Source: Candidatus Neomicrothrix sp. UBA2974 (GTDB lineage: Bacteria > Actinomycetota > Acidimicrobiia > Acidimicrobiales > MedAcidi-G1). Taken from it: a stretch of 64,000 nucleotides of DNA. Positions 33,738-41,981 of the stretch are shown piece by piece (position 1 is the first letter of the stretch; every line of letters begins with the position of its first letter). The notes under the pieces are model-generated. The model did no database searches. It saw only the letters and a program-made list of their open reading frames with translations, and was not told the origin of the DNA. Both the position numbers and the translations under genes were made by a program. The stretch lies in assembly GCA_002348705.1 (NCBI GenBank), contig DEAU01000039.1, positions 168,809 through 232,808 of the forward strand. Direction: 5' to 3'.

Positions 33738-35174
33738 ATGGCCCGGCGCACAAAAATTATCGCCACTATCGGGCCAGCATCCGAAGATGAGGACACTCTT
33801 CGGGCGCTAGTTCGGGCTGGAATGGACGTTGCACGCCTTGGTCTCGCTCACAACACGATCGACGAGGCAGCACAGCGGATGGCCGCTATCCGCCGAGTTT
33901 CCGCCCTGGAACGCAGATATGTGGGGGTCCTGGTTGACCTTCCCGGCCCCAAGGTTCGAACAGCATCATTTGGAGAGAATGCGATCGATTTGATTGAGGG
34001 GACGAATGTCGAACTCCGAATTGGAAATGATTCGAGTGATGCGTCGGTGATCGAGGTCGAATACGAGGGCCTGTTATCTGATGTTGAACCTGGCGATCGC
34101 CTGAGTATGGGCGATGGTCGGGTGATCTTGGAAGTCACCGATGTTGGGACAGACAGACTTGAAGCTCGTATTGCCCACGGAGGCACCCTCGCAGGAAGTC
34201 CTGGCCTCCATATCCCGTCGGACCGCCTGTCGGTCCGAGCACCAACGCCAGAGGACCTCGAAGCGGTTGAGCGTTTCGTCGAGTTGGGTGTCGATATGGT
34301 CGCCGTCTCGTTTGTCCGTTCGGCTGAGGATCTGTTGTGTTTGCCGATTGAGCCACATCCTGCTGGACCAATTGTGGTGGCCAAGGTAGAAACTCGCGCC
34401 GCGATTGACGATCTGCCTGCCATTATCGAGGCAGCAGGTGCTGTGATGGTCGCTAGGGGCGACTTGGGGAGCGAATGCAGCATTGAGGAGTTGCCAATCC
34501 TCCAGAAGGAGATAATTCGACAGTGCATCTCGTTGGGTCGGCCTGCAATAACAGCCACGCAGATGCTGGAAACCATGGTCTCCAGTCCAGAGCCGACACG
34601 GGCTGAGGTTTCCGATGTTGCCAATGCGGTCTGGGACGGATCGAGCGCTGTGATGCTTTCCGGCGAGACGGCCATTGGAGTTGATCCGGTCAATGTGGTG
34701 GAGACCATGGCCAGAATCGCGGAAAGAGCGGATGAGGCTTTCGACCATCGGGGCTGGACTTCGGAACTGTCCGACCTTCGGATGACCGATACGGACGATC
34801 CCGACACATCGATTACTGACGCCATGACACAAGCAACAGCACGTGCCTTGGAGGAGTTGGGTATAGCCACAATCCTGTGCATCTCTGGTAGTGGTTTCAC
34901 AGTTCGGTCGATGGCTCGGTTCCGACCGTCAGCCCGGATTCTGGGTTTAAGTGCAAACGAACGGACTGTCAGACAGTTGACGTTGAGTTGGGGAACCACG
35001 CCGATGCACCTCCCAGAAGAGGGGGACCTGGAGAACCGGGTGTTTGAGGCCCTTGCTGTTGCTCGAGATCGAGGTGAAGTGTCTGCCGGCGACCTGGTGG
35101 GCGTACTTGCCGGGACTGACGTGCGTTCTCGCTCTACCAATGTCCTACGCGTCGAGAGGGTTCCAGAGGTGTGA
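33738..35174 (+). CDS. pyk: Pyruvate kinase with variant K+-site motif
   Basis: The protein has 478 residues. ARRTKIIATIGPAS is the family start, VVAKVETRAAIDDL has the catalytic Lys, MVARGDLGSE and AITATQMLETM and the TRAEVSDVANAVWDGSSAVMLSGETA signature follow, then a C-terminal allosteric-type domain. The usual NFSHG motif reads GLAHN (in MDVARLGLAHN), so two residues that in other enzymes contribute to the K+ and phosphate site are changed, and DTKGPE-type loops read DLPGPK. I think related actinobacterial enzymes share this form. It probably still makes pyruvate from phosphoenolpyruvate, with altered cation need. Confidence 0.85.
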   Translation: MARRTKIIATIGPASEDEDTLRALVRAGMDVARLGLAHNTIDEAAQRMAAIRRVSALERRYVGVLVDLPGPKVRTASFGENAIDLIEGTNVELRIGNDSSDASVIEVEYEGLLSDVEPGDRLSMGDGRVILEVTDVGTDRLEARIAHGGTLAGSPGLHIPSDRLSVRAPTPEDLEAVERFVELGVDMVAVSFVRSAEDLLCLPIEPHPAGPIVVAKVETRAAIDDLPAIIEAAGAVMVARGDLGSECSIEELPILQKEIIRQCISLGRPAITATQMLETMVSSPEPTRAEVSDVANAVWDGSSAVMLSGETAIGVDPVNVVETMARIAERADEAFDHRGWTSELSDLRMTDTDDPDTSITDAMTQATARALEELGIATILCISGSGFTVRSMARFRPSARILGLSANERTVRQLTLSWGTTPMHLPEEGDLENRVFEALAVARDRGEVSAGDLVGVLAGTDVRSRSTNVLRVERVPEV

Positions 35175-35193
35175 TGGCCTGCGGTGGTGATGG

Positions 35194-35568
35194 TCAGGAA
35201 CAGCGCGGATTGAGGTCGAATGGAACTTTGACCACCTGGCCAAACAAGGAGCAGTCGCACGTTGCGGCACACGTTCCCAGTTCGGTTCGCTGATCCCACA
35301 GTCCGATAGCCAAGACAGCCAGTCCGATCACGACGACGGAGCGAACGACAACACGGCTCAAGAGGCGGATAGCTAGTACCGCCAGGATCATCGCTAGTAA
35401 GACACCGATTGCTGTTGCTGATCGAAGACGGTCAGGCTCGGCCCAACGGGGCAGTGACACGATTTCAGGCAGCAGATCAGGGTCCAAGACGGTGCCGTCG
35501 AGGAAAGTAGGAGTAAGTCGGTCCTCGCGAATGGTTGACGGCACGGAACGAGGGTAGCGATGAGGCAT
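35194..35568 (-). CDS. Small membrane protein with cysteine-rich tail
   Basis: This 124-residue protein starts at ATG 35568. A polar N-terminus of about 45 residues is followed by two close membrane segments (about 52-70 and 74-90) and a C-terminal tail GTCAATCDCSLFG...NPRC with four cysteines, suited to metal binding or disulfides. I do not recognise the family. It diverges from the DUF3151 gene across 51 bp and converges with pyk. Confidence 0.5.
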   Translation of the reverse strand: MPHRYPRSVPSTIREDRLTPTFLDGTVLDPDLLPEIVSLPRWAEPDRLRSATAIGVLLAMILAVLAIRLLSRVVVRSVVVIGLAVLAIGLWDQRTELGTCAATCDCSLFGQVVKVPFDLNPRCS

Positions 35569-35619
35569 GCCGGTAGTCGTGGACCCGCAGTCTTGTCGTT
35601 CGAAACTAGCCTTCCTCTT

Positions 35620-36081
35620 ATGAGCGACCTGAGCAATCATGTGAATCTGTCGGCGTCCGGACCACCGGAGACCGTTCTTGCTCCAGAGGATCCCGAAGCA
35701 GATAAAGCTCTTGCCCAAGCACTCGAAACACTCGAGGAAGGTCGGCGAGCAGCTGTGTCGGATGTACTTGCTGACTCACCGCAGCATCTTGAGGCGTGGG
35801 CACGCCTTGGTGACCTTGGCCGGGACGTGATGGAGTCTTATGCCGCCTACCGTGTCGGTTACCACAGAGGATTGGATCGCCTGCGTCAGAGTGGTTGGCG
35901 CGGTTCCGGCTTCGTGCGATGGGAACATCCCACTAACAGAGGGTTTCTTCGTTCCCTAGCAGGTCTTTCTCGCATGGCGGCCGAGATTGGGGAAGACGAC
36001 GAGGCTGCGCGCTGCGAACTGTTCCTCCGCCAACTCGACCCCACATGGTCAGATGAAGTGGCCGATGGGAAATCCTCTTGA
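35620..36081 (+). CDS. DUF3151 family protein
   Basis: The protein has 153 residues. LAQALETLEEGRRAAVSDVLADSPQHLEAWARLGDL and the signature YAAYRVGYHRGLDRLRQSGWRGSGFVRWEHPTNRGFLRSLAGLSRMAAEIGE match the actinobacterial family DUF3151, an all-helical protein of unknown function. ATG 35620 is chosen because the family begins at this point; an open frame extends 60 bases upstream. The 3' end overlaps the MobA-like gene by 4 bp. Confidence 0.85.
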   Translation: MSDLSNHVNLSASGPPETVLAPEDPEADKALAQALETLEEGRRAAVSDVLADSPQHLEAWARLGDLGRDVMESYAAYRVGYHRGLDRLRQSGWRGSGFVRWEHPTNRGFLRSLAGLSRMAAEIGEDDEAARCELFLRQLDPTWSDEVADGKSS

Positions 36082-36707
36082 GTGGAGATCGGACTGTTCC
36101 TGATACCCGGCCAACGACTTCCTTTGCTGGGGCGGTTCTAACTGGTGGAGCTAGTCATCGAATGGGGCAAGACAAGGCCCTGCTGCTACTGGAGGGGCGA
36201 CCTATGGCGAGTATTGCTGCTGATGCGTTATGGGAAGCCGGAGCATCCGATGTAGTGGCGGTGGGGGGCCATCAGGCCGAACTGGGTGCCCGTGGGCTTC
36301 GTTGGATCCCCGACGATGAGCCGGGCCAGGGCCCACTTGGAGGTTTGATTAGTGCACTCAGGGAACTGCGAACTATGCCAGTGGTCGTTGTCTTGGCCTG
36401 TGACCTTCCAGCCGCTTCGCCTGACAACATCAATGCGGTTACTGAAATCGCTTTCGGGTTAGCCGGAAGCCCGGCAGCGGTTGTTCCGGTGGCTGCGGGC
36501 CAGCGGCAATGGCTACACGCCGGCTGGACTGCGGAGGCGCGGCCAATACTTGAGGCGGCTTGGTCTTCCGGTGAACGGGCGCCGCATCGGGCAGGTGCCG
36601 GACTGAACTTGGTAGAAGTAGAGGTACCGGATCCGAAAGGTCTCGACGACGCGGATTGGCCTAACGATCTTCCCGGTGGGTCAGATCAGGTGGGACCTGA
36701 CCGGTAG
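36078..36707 (+). CDS. MobA-like molybdenum cofactor guanylyltransferase
   Basis: The protein has 209 residues. AGAVLTGGASHRMGQDKALLLLEGRPM near residue 17 is the nucleotide-binding signature with the key Lys; DDEPGQGPLGGLISAL and LACDLPAAS give the metal-binding Asp. MobA adds GMP to molybdopterin; related MocA-type enzymes use CTP. The start is TTG 36078 overlapping the previous TGA. No other molybdenum cofactor gene is in the window. Confidence 0.78.
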   Translation: MSGDRTVPDTRPTTSFAGAVLTGGASHRMGQDKALLLLEGRPMASIAADALWEAGASDVVAVGGHQAELGARGLRWIPDDEPGQGPLGGLISALRELRTMPVVVVLACDLPAASPDNINAVTEIAFGLAGSPAAVVPVAAGQRQWLHAGWTAEARPILEAAWSSGERAPHRAGAGLNLVEVEVPDPKGLDDADWPNDLPGGSDQVGPDR

Positions 36708-36758
36708 TGTGCGCAGGACCCGGGTGATCGCCTGAGTCGGCGAAGGGCTGGAGTTTGC

Positions 36759-37103
36759 ATGACTGAAGAGGGCGACATCCCAGAGGTGGATGTCGATGAG
36801 TTGAGTGGCCGACTAGCAGACGGGGCCATGATGCTGGATGTCCGGGAAGTCGGCGAGGTAGAAGAGGTCAGGGTGCCTGGAGGCATACACATACCTCTTC
36901 AATTGGTGCCCGGACGGCTTGAAGAGATACCAGTTGGCGAAACCTTCTACGTGATCTGTGCGGTGGGTGGACGAAGTCGTTCGGCAGTCGAGTTTCTGCG
37001 GGATGCCGGCTTCGACGCGGTGAACGTTGCTGGTGGCACTAAGGCCTGGATCGCCGCCGGTTTTCGCACCGCGTCCGGCCCGCTGGAGGGGGAAGCATCC
37101 TGA
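36759..37103 (+). CDS. Single-domain rhodanese-like sulfurtransferase
   Basis: The protein has 114 residues. VDVDELSGRLADGAMMLDVREVGEVEEVRVPGGIHIPL is the N-terminal CH2A-like half; YVICAVGGRSRSAVEFLRDAGF holds the catalytic Cys loop. Small single-domain rhodaneses shuttle persulfide sulfur; proximity to a MobA-like gene hints at sulfur delivery for molybdenum cofactor, but that is inferred. The RNase D gene starts 8 bp downstream. Confidence 0.85.
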   Translation: MTEEGDIPEVDVDELSGRLADGAMMLDVREVGEVEEVRVPGGIHIPLQLVPGRLEEIPVGETFYVICAVGGRSRSAVEFLRDAGFDAVNVAGGTKAWIAAGFRTASGPLEGEAS

Positions 37104-37111
37104 ACAAGCGG

Positions 37112-38299
37112 GTGGAAACTTCGTACCGCTTGGTTGAGAATCAGGGCGAACTTGATTCGCTCCTAACGGTCCTTGCATCGCAGGACCGACTCGCCTTTGA
37201 TACCGAGTTCCACAGGGAGAAGAGCTACTTCCCGAAGGCGGCCCTAGTCCAAGTTGCTTGGCCTGGTGGACTAGTGCTCCTCGATCCACTCGTCTTAGAC
37301 CTCCGACCGATGGCAGCTCTGTTCAATTCAGATGTCTTGGTTGTGATGCATGCCTCCGGACAGGATCTCGAGGTCTTCGACCGTGCCTGCGGAGCCGTAC
37401 CCAGCAATCTCTTTGACACCCAACTGGCGGCAGGATTCATAGGCTTGTCTTCCCCGTCCCTCGCAGCTCTCCACGAACACGAGTTGGGTATCCATCTGCC
37501 AAAAGGCGATCGCCTAACTGATTGGTTAGCCCGCCCTCTGTCGGCTTCTCAACTTGATTACGCAGCCTCAGACGTGGCGCACCTTCTTGAGATTCACGCA
37601 CGGCTAGTCGACCGCCTATCTGCTGCCGGGCGTCTGGCCTGGGCTGAACAAGAGTGCAGACAGATGCTTGAACGCGAACGAGGACGGCGCCATCCAGAGG
37701 ACGCCTGGCAAAGAATCAAAGAGGCGCGACAGTTACGGGGGAGAGCGCGTAACGTCGCACGCTCTGTGGCTGCGTGGAGAGAACGTCGTGCGGCGGAGGT
37801 CGATCAACCGGTTCGCAAGGTTTTGCCCGACCTCGGGGTAGTTGCAGTTTCGCAGCAGATGCCCAAATCGCTTGAAGAGTTGCGGAAGGTTCGCGGACTG
37901 GATGGCCGGCACCACAAGGGAAAGATTGCCGAAGAGATCCTGGCGGCTGTAGCTGCCGCTGATGGGCTTTCGCCACTAAAGGTTGAGCCACCACGTCGAG
38001 AGTCTGGTCGAGACATTCGAGCGCAGGTAACTCTGGTCTCGGCATGGCTGGCGCAGATGGCCCGCGATCAGGAGTTGGACTCGACCCTTATTGGCACTCG
38101 CAATGACATAGAGGACCTGGTCCGGGGAGTGGATGAAGCACGAATGGCCCAGGGTTGGCGAAATGAGATTGTGGGCGGTCCGATCCAGGACCTCTTGAGT
38201 GGTCGAGCCTCACTGGCATTTGATGGCCGCCGCGGCCTCGTTATGGAGCCGCGAGATGCCGAAGTGCCCGCTCCCCGTTTGAGCGGGTCGTGTCAGTAG
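37112..38299 (+). CDS. rnd: Ribonuclease D
   Basis: The protein has 395 residues. A DEDDy 3'-5' exonuclease domain spans about 1-170: FDTEFHR (Asp, Glu), VMHASGQDLEVF (Asp) and DYAASDVAHL (Tyr, Asp). An HRDC domain follows at about 205-280 and a further helical region to the end. It trims 3' ends of tRNA and other stable RNAs. The start is GTG 37112, where the previous gene's GGAGGGGG lies rather far upstream, so the exact start is uncertain. Confidence 0.87.
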   Translation: METSYRLVENQGELDSLLTVLASQDRLAFDTEFHREKSYFPKAALVQVAWPGGLVLLDPLVLDLRPMAALFNSDVLVVMHASGQDLEVFDRACGAVPSNLFDTQLAAGFIGLSSPSLAALHEHELGIHLPKGDRLTDWLARPLSASQLDYAASDVAHLLEIHARLVDRLSAAGRLAWAEQECRQMLERERGRRHPEDAWQRIKEARQLRGRARNVARSVAAWRERRAAEVDQPVRKVLPDLGVVAVSQQMPKSLEELRKVRGLDGRHHKGKIAEEILAAVAAADGLSPLKVEPPRRESGRDIRAQVTLVSAWLAQMARDQELDSTLIGTRNDIEDLVRGVDEARMAQGWRNEIVGGPIQDLLSGRASLAFDGRRGLVMEPRDAEVPAPRLSGSCQ

Positions 38300-38342
38300 A
38301 ATGCAATGCCTGCCTTCGATCATGCCCGATCGTGGGGCGCGG

Positions 38343-38355
38343 CGCGATAATCGCG
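38343..38355. promoter_or_regulatory. Palindrome CGCGAT-A-ATCGCG upstream of the DUF3073-like gene
   Basis: A perfect 6-bp inverted repeat with one central base lies 37 bp before the GTG start at 38393, in a short intergenic region that should contain the promoter. It could be an operator. No clear -35/-10 pair could be fixed around it. Confidence 0.3.
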
Positions 38356-38392
38356 ATTAGTAAATTGGCCGTCTCTAAACGGAGGGTGCACT

Positions 38393-38599
38393 GTGAAGAA
38401 AGGTCGCCACCGTCGCTACGAGGAAGCGCGGGCTCTCAAGCAGAATCAGGACTTGGACTTGGACGCTATCTTTGAGAGCCTTGATGTCGTCGAGCGCCCC
38501 GAAGATGGGGGTTCGCCGGCATTTGAGGCTTGGGCTGACGAGTATGAAGACGGCGACGAGTTGGACGAGTACGAGGAAACCTCAGAGCCGGCCGGGTAA
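38393..38599 (+). CDS. Small acidic protein, DUF3073-like
   Basis: The protein has 68 residues. A basic start (KKGRHRRYEEARALKQ) is followed by DLDLDAIFESL and a very acidic tail ending in DEYEDGDELDEYEE. This layout resembles the actinobacterial DUF3073 family, whose role is unknown. GTG 38393 has GGAGG eight bases upstream, which supports it as a real gene. It is monocistronic and convergent with the CLC gene. Confidence 0.6.
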   Translation: MKKGRHRRYEEARALKQNQDLDLDAIFESLDVVERPEDGGSPAFEAWADEYEDGDELDEYEETSEPAG

Positions 38600-38624
38600 G
38601 TCCACCCATCTATAACCGCCGGTC

Positions 38625-40373
38625 TCAACTACGGGTCTCGTCGAGGATTTCGTCCAATTTTAGGATGTCATCCGCTGACAGCATCCCGATGAAGCCTCCG
38701 TCGGCGTCTGTTACGGCGAGGACATCGACGTCGGAATGTTCCATGGCCACTATCGCGTCCCTAAGTGTCCAAGTTGGCTGTGCTGAAGGCAACTCGGTAT
38801 TGAGTAGGTCGCCCACCTTCGCGTCGTCCCAGTCGCTTCGCTCGATGCCAGACACTTCGCTGAGGCTGATCATGCCTAGGTAGTTGACACCGGCGACGAC
38901 AGCGACGGACCGTTCGCGACGACCCAAGACGTGCAAATACATGAACTCGGCCACCGTCGCGTCTGGTGGCACAGTTAGAACATCGGTATCGAGCGCTGAA
39001 GTCACCGGGAGGGTAAATCGTCTCTCCAAGTGCCCCAGACGAACGGAGTGTTGGTGCTCGGCTACGGACGACTTCCCCGCGACTACTTGACTCACCGCTG
39101 CGGCGACCAATGCCGGTACCACGAAAGAACCACCGGTGGATTCCGCAACGAACATGACTGCAGAAATCGGCGCTCTATAGCCAGCACCTAGAAAGGCTGC
39201 TAGGCCGAGGGTTGGATACAGGCCGGGACGGTTGGACTCAAGAAGGGTGCCAGTGAATTGTCCCAGGATGACTCCTTGTACCGCCAACGGTATGAAGAGT
39301 CCGCCGACACCGCCTGCCGCCAGGGTGACGATAGTGGCTGCTATGCGAAGGCCGAAGAGGAGAGCGATTAGTCCGAGACCATGATTGGGACGGACCACCC
39401 ATTCCATGGCTTCGAAGCCGGGCCCGATAGTGAGAGGAGCGTCGAAGGCTAGGTCTGCGACGAGGGCCAGGCCGGCGAGAGAGGCTCCGCCGGTGATCAC
39501 ACGGCCCAGGAAAGTAGGGCTCTTGGATTGGGTCTTGGCCCATCTGACAAGCCAAGCCATGGTGCGACCTCCTAGACCAGCGAGGATTCCAAGAAGCAGT
39601 GCGCCGAATACGTCGCTTACTTCCACGGCGGTGAACAATCCGGCTAGGTCCGCCGCATCGAACCAGAGAACATCGGTGTCGGATTTCAAGGCCAACTGTT
39701 TGACGTCGAGCCCGATTCGATTCTCGGGGTCATTTAGGAACGGGATCACCGGTTCGTGGCCAATCAAGTTGATATATGAGACGTAGCTGGTCGCCGAGGC
39801 GAGAAGCGATGGGAGAAGGGCGCGGCGGTTGACGTCATCGCGGTACGGCGCCTCTAGAGCGAACAAGACACCGGTCGCTGGAGCCTTGAAGACTGCCGCC
39901 ACACCAGCCGCTGCTCCAGCGGTGAGAAGGATCTTTACATCCTCACGCCGAAGCCAACGTCGGAACCGGTCGCGAATGCCTAGACCGATGGTCGAACCAG
40001 CGTAGATCGACGGTCCCTCAAGGCCGAGTGCGCCGCCGAGGCCGATAGTGCTAATGCCCGCCAGCAGCTTGATCGGAAGGTCCCGGAGGGGAAGCTTCGG
40101 GTTGCGGTCATGGAAGGCCCTATTGAATTCGTCAGAGGTTCCAGGCGGCAGGCGTCGGCCGGGGTGTCGAAGTATGAGGGCGGCTAGTAGGAGGCCAGCA
40201 GCGGGAGCGATAGCCATTAGCCAAAGAGGTCTGTCAAGGAGGCGTTCCAGGAGCACGGTGGCTGAGAGGTACTCAAAAGCGGCGATGGTCACCGCGACTG
40301 CGGCACCAGTGAGGACGGCTAGTGCGAGAACCGGAGTATCGCCACGTGTAGCGATGGCGCGGAGTCTCTTCAC
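38625..40373 (-). CDS. CLC-type chloride channel/transporter with CBS pair
   Basis: The protein has 582 residues. A CLC membrane domain of about 430 residues carries GGALGLEGPSIYAGSTIG near 112, where the gating Glu of the G-x-E-G-P motif is kept, and GAAAGVAAVFKAPATGVLFALE. The central residue of the motif is Leu rather than Arg or Lys, and the GSGIP-type loop reads PPGTSDE, so ion preference may differ from chloride. Two CBS domains end the protein (about 465-580) and probably bind adenine nucleotides. GTG 40373 has AGGAAG upstream. Confidence 0.82.
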   Translation of the reverse strand: MKRLRAIATRGDTPVLALAVLTGAAVAVTIAAFEYLSATVLLERLLDRPLWLMAIAPAAGLLLAALILRHPGRRLPPGTSDEFNRAFHDRNPKLPLRDLPIKLLAGISTIGLGGALGLEGPSIYAGSTIGLGIRDRFRRWLRREDVKILLTAGAAAGVAAVFKAPATGVLFALEAPYRDDVNRRALLPSLLASATSYVSYINLIGHEPVIPFLNDPENRIGLDVKQLALKSDTDVLWFDAADLAGLFTAVEVSDVFGALLLGILAGLGGRTMAWLVRWAKTQSKSPTFLGRVITGGASLAGLALVADLAFDAPLTIGPGFEAMEWVVRPNHGLGLIALLFGLRIAATIVTLAAGGVGGLFIPLAVQGVILGQFTGTLLESNRPGLYPTLGLAAFLGAGYRAPISAVMFVAESTGGSFVVPALVAAAVSQVVAGKSSVAEHQHSVRLGHLERRFTLPVTSALDTDVLTVPPDATVAEFMYLHVLGRRERSVAVVAGVNYLGMISLSEVSGIERSDWDDAKVGDLLNTELPSAQPTWTLRDAIVAMEHSDVDVLAVTDADGGFIGMLSADDILKLDEILDETRS

Positions 40374-40447
40374 GTCGTACTTCCTACACGGTTACTGGTG
40401 GTGATCCTCGCCCAGGTAAGAAGAGCTATGTTTCTAGAGGTCTGTTG

Positions 40448-40475
40448 CCTGCCGGCCGGGCCGGCGGCCGGGCAG
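40448..40475 (+). promoter_or_regulatory. GC-rich hairpin in the glcD leader
   Basis: Bases 40449-40458 can pair with 40465-40475 (10 bp with one bulged G) around a 6-nt loop, all G and C apart from one T-A pair. It ends 9 bases before the GTG taken as start of glcD. It could act in the leader mRNA of the glc operon, or be coding if translation begins at ATG 40428 instead. Confidence 0.35.
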
Positions 40476-40484
40476 AATGGAGGA

Positions 40485-41981
40485 GTGCGTTCTCAGTACT
40501 CCATTTTCAGGCGTGGTCGGAAGCCGGCAAAGAAGGCTAAACGGTGGAACCTCGACCCTGTCGAGAATGAGCTCATCGCCGCCCTCGGAGCTGACCGCGT
40601 GGACTCTGGTGGAGTTGCTCTTGGCCTTTACAGCCGGGATGGATCGGTAACTCGCGGAGGTCGTGCCGGGATCGTCTGCTTCCCGGAAAGCACGGAAGAG
40701 GTGGCGGCCTGCGTGTCGGTCGCCGCTAGTCACGACCGTCCATTCGTTGCGCGCGGTGCCGGTACTGGCCTAGCTGGAGGTGCTGTGCCATGTGATGAGC
40801 CGATCGTGGTGGTGACCACCCGCATGAACAAAATCCACGAGGTGGATGTCGATCGGCGCCTGGCCTGGGTGGGCCCCGGGGTCGTGAACCTAGACCTGAC
40901 TCAGCACCTCGTAGGTACGGGTCTACATTTTGCTCCGGATCCCTCCAGTCAGCAGTCGTGCACCATCGGTGGCAACGTCGCCAATAATTCAGGCGGTCCG
41001 CACTGCCTTCAGGATGGAGTAACCAGTGCGCACGTGCTAGCTGTCGAGACCGTGTTGCCTGATGGCTCGGTGGTGGTACTAGGAGCAGAGGAGGGTCGAG
41101 CACCTGGATACGATTTTCGCGGCGCCTTCATTGGCGGAGAGGGGACGCTTGGGATTGCCACCAGAATCTGCGTTCGCCTCACCGAGGACCCTCCGGAGGT
41201 CGCCACTTTGCTCCTCGATTTCGCCAAAGTCGAAGATGCTGCCGAGACCGTCAGTGCGGTTATTGCTGCCGGCATTGTGCCCGCCGCATTGGAAATTATG
41301 GACCAACGGGTGGTGGAGGCGGTCGAACCGTTCGTCCAAGCGGGCTACCCGGTTGATGCGGCAGCCTTACTAATTGTCGAGTTGGACGGACTACCCGGTG
41401 GTGTAGCCACCGAAGTTGAGCAGGTCAGAGATATCGGCATCGGTCACGGCGCACGAACCGTGCGGGTAGCGGCTGACGAGGACGAACGAGCACGAATCTG
41501 GAAAGGACGTAGAAGTGCATTTGGTGCTATTGCAGTGATTAAGCCTGACTATTACCTGAACGACACTGTTATTCCCAGGACGCGGCTTGCTGAGGTACTT
41601 ACACGCGTATACGAGGTAGCTGATGAACGCAATCTCATTGTCATGAACGTCTTCCATGCTGGAGACGGAAATCTCCATCCACTTATCGTTTATGACGCAA
41701 GGGAACCGGGCGCGCTGGAGAATGTTCTTGAGGCTGGCGAAGAAATTGTGCGGATTTCTGTGGAGGCGGGCGGTGTCCTGACTGGCGAGCATGGCATTGG
41801 TCTAGAAAAGAAGAGGTTTATGCACATGCAGTTCACCGATGACGATCTCGACGCTCAAGATCGGCTTCGGCGAACCTTTGATGTGAGAGGGCTAGCCAAC
41901 CCATCCAAGGTGTTGCCGACCGGAGCCAGTTGCGGTCATGTGAGCAGTCTGAGCAATCCACCGGCGGATCTATGGATTTGA
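40485..41981 (+). CDS. glcD: Glycolate oxidase FAD subunit GlcD
   Basis: This FAD-linked oxidase of 498 residues from GTG 40485, close to E. coli GlcD in size, oxidises glycolate (or D-lactate) to glyoxylate (pyruvate). PFVARGAGTGLAGGAVP and QSCTIGGNVANNSGGPHCLQDGVTSAHVL are the VAO-type FAD-binding signatures; NVFHAGDGNLHPLIVYD and TGEHGIGLEKK near the end are the GlcD/D-lactate dehydrogenase motifs. An open frame extends to 40398. glcE overlaps its last 10 bases. Confidence 0.9.
   Translation: MRSQYSIFRRGRKPAKKAKRWNLDPVENELIAALGADRVDSGGVALGLYSRDGSVTRGGRAGIVCFPESTEEVAACVSVAASHDRPFVARGAGTGLAGGAVPCDEPIVVVTTRMNKIHEVDVDRRLAWVGPGVVNLDLTQHLVGTGLHFAPDPSSQQSCTIGGNVANNSGGPHCLQDGVTSAHVLAVETVLPDGSVVVLGAEEGRAPGYDFRGAFIGGEGTLGIATRICVRLTEDPPEVATLLLDFAKVEDAAETVSAVIAAGIVPAALEIMDQRVVEAVEPFVQAGYPVDAAALLIVELDGLPGGVATEVEQVRDIGIGHGARTVRVAADEDERARIWKGRRSAFGAIAVIKPDYYLNDTVIPRTRLAEVLTRVYEVADERNLIVMNVFHAGDGNLHPLIVYDAREPGALENVLEAGEEIVRISVEAGGVLTGEHGIGLEKKRFMHMQFTDDDLDAQDRLRRTFDVRGLANPSKVLPTGASCGHVSSLSNPPADLWI

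Noticed and set aside
33848..35299. 483-codon open frame antisense to pyruvate kinase
   Set aside because: Serine- and arginine-rich shadow frame lying wholly opposite a clear pyk gene; typical GC-skewed antisense artefact.
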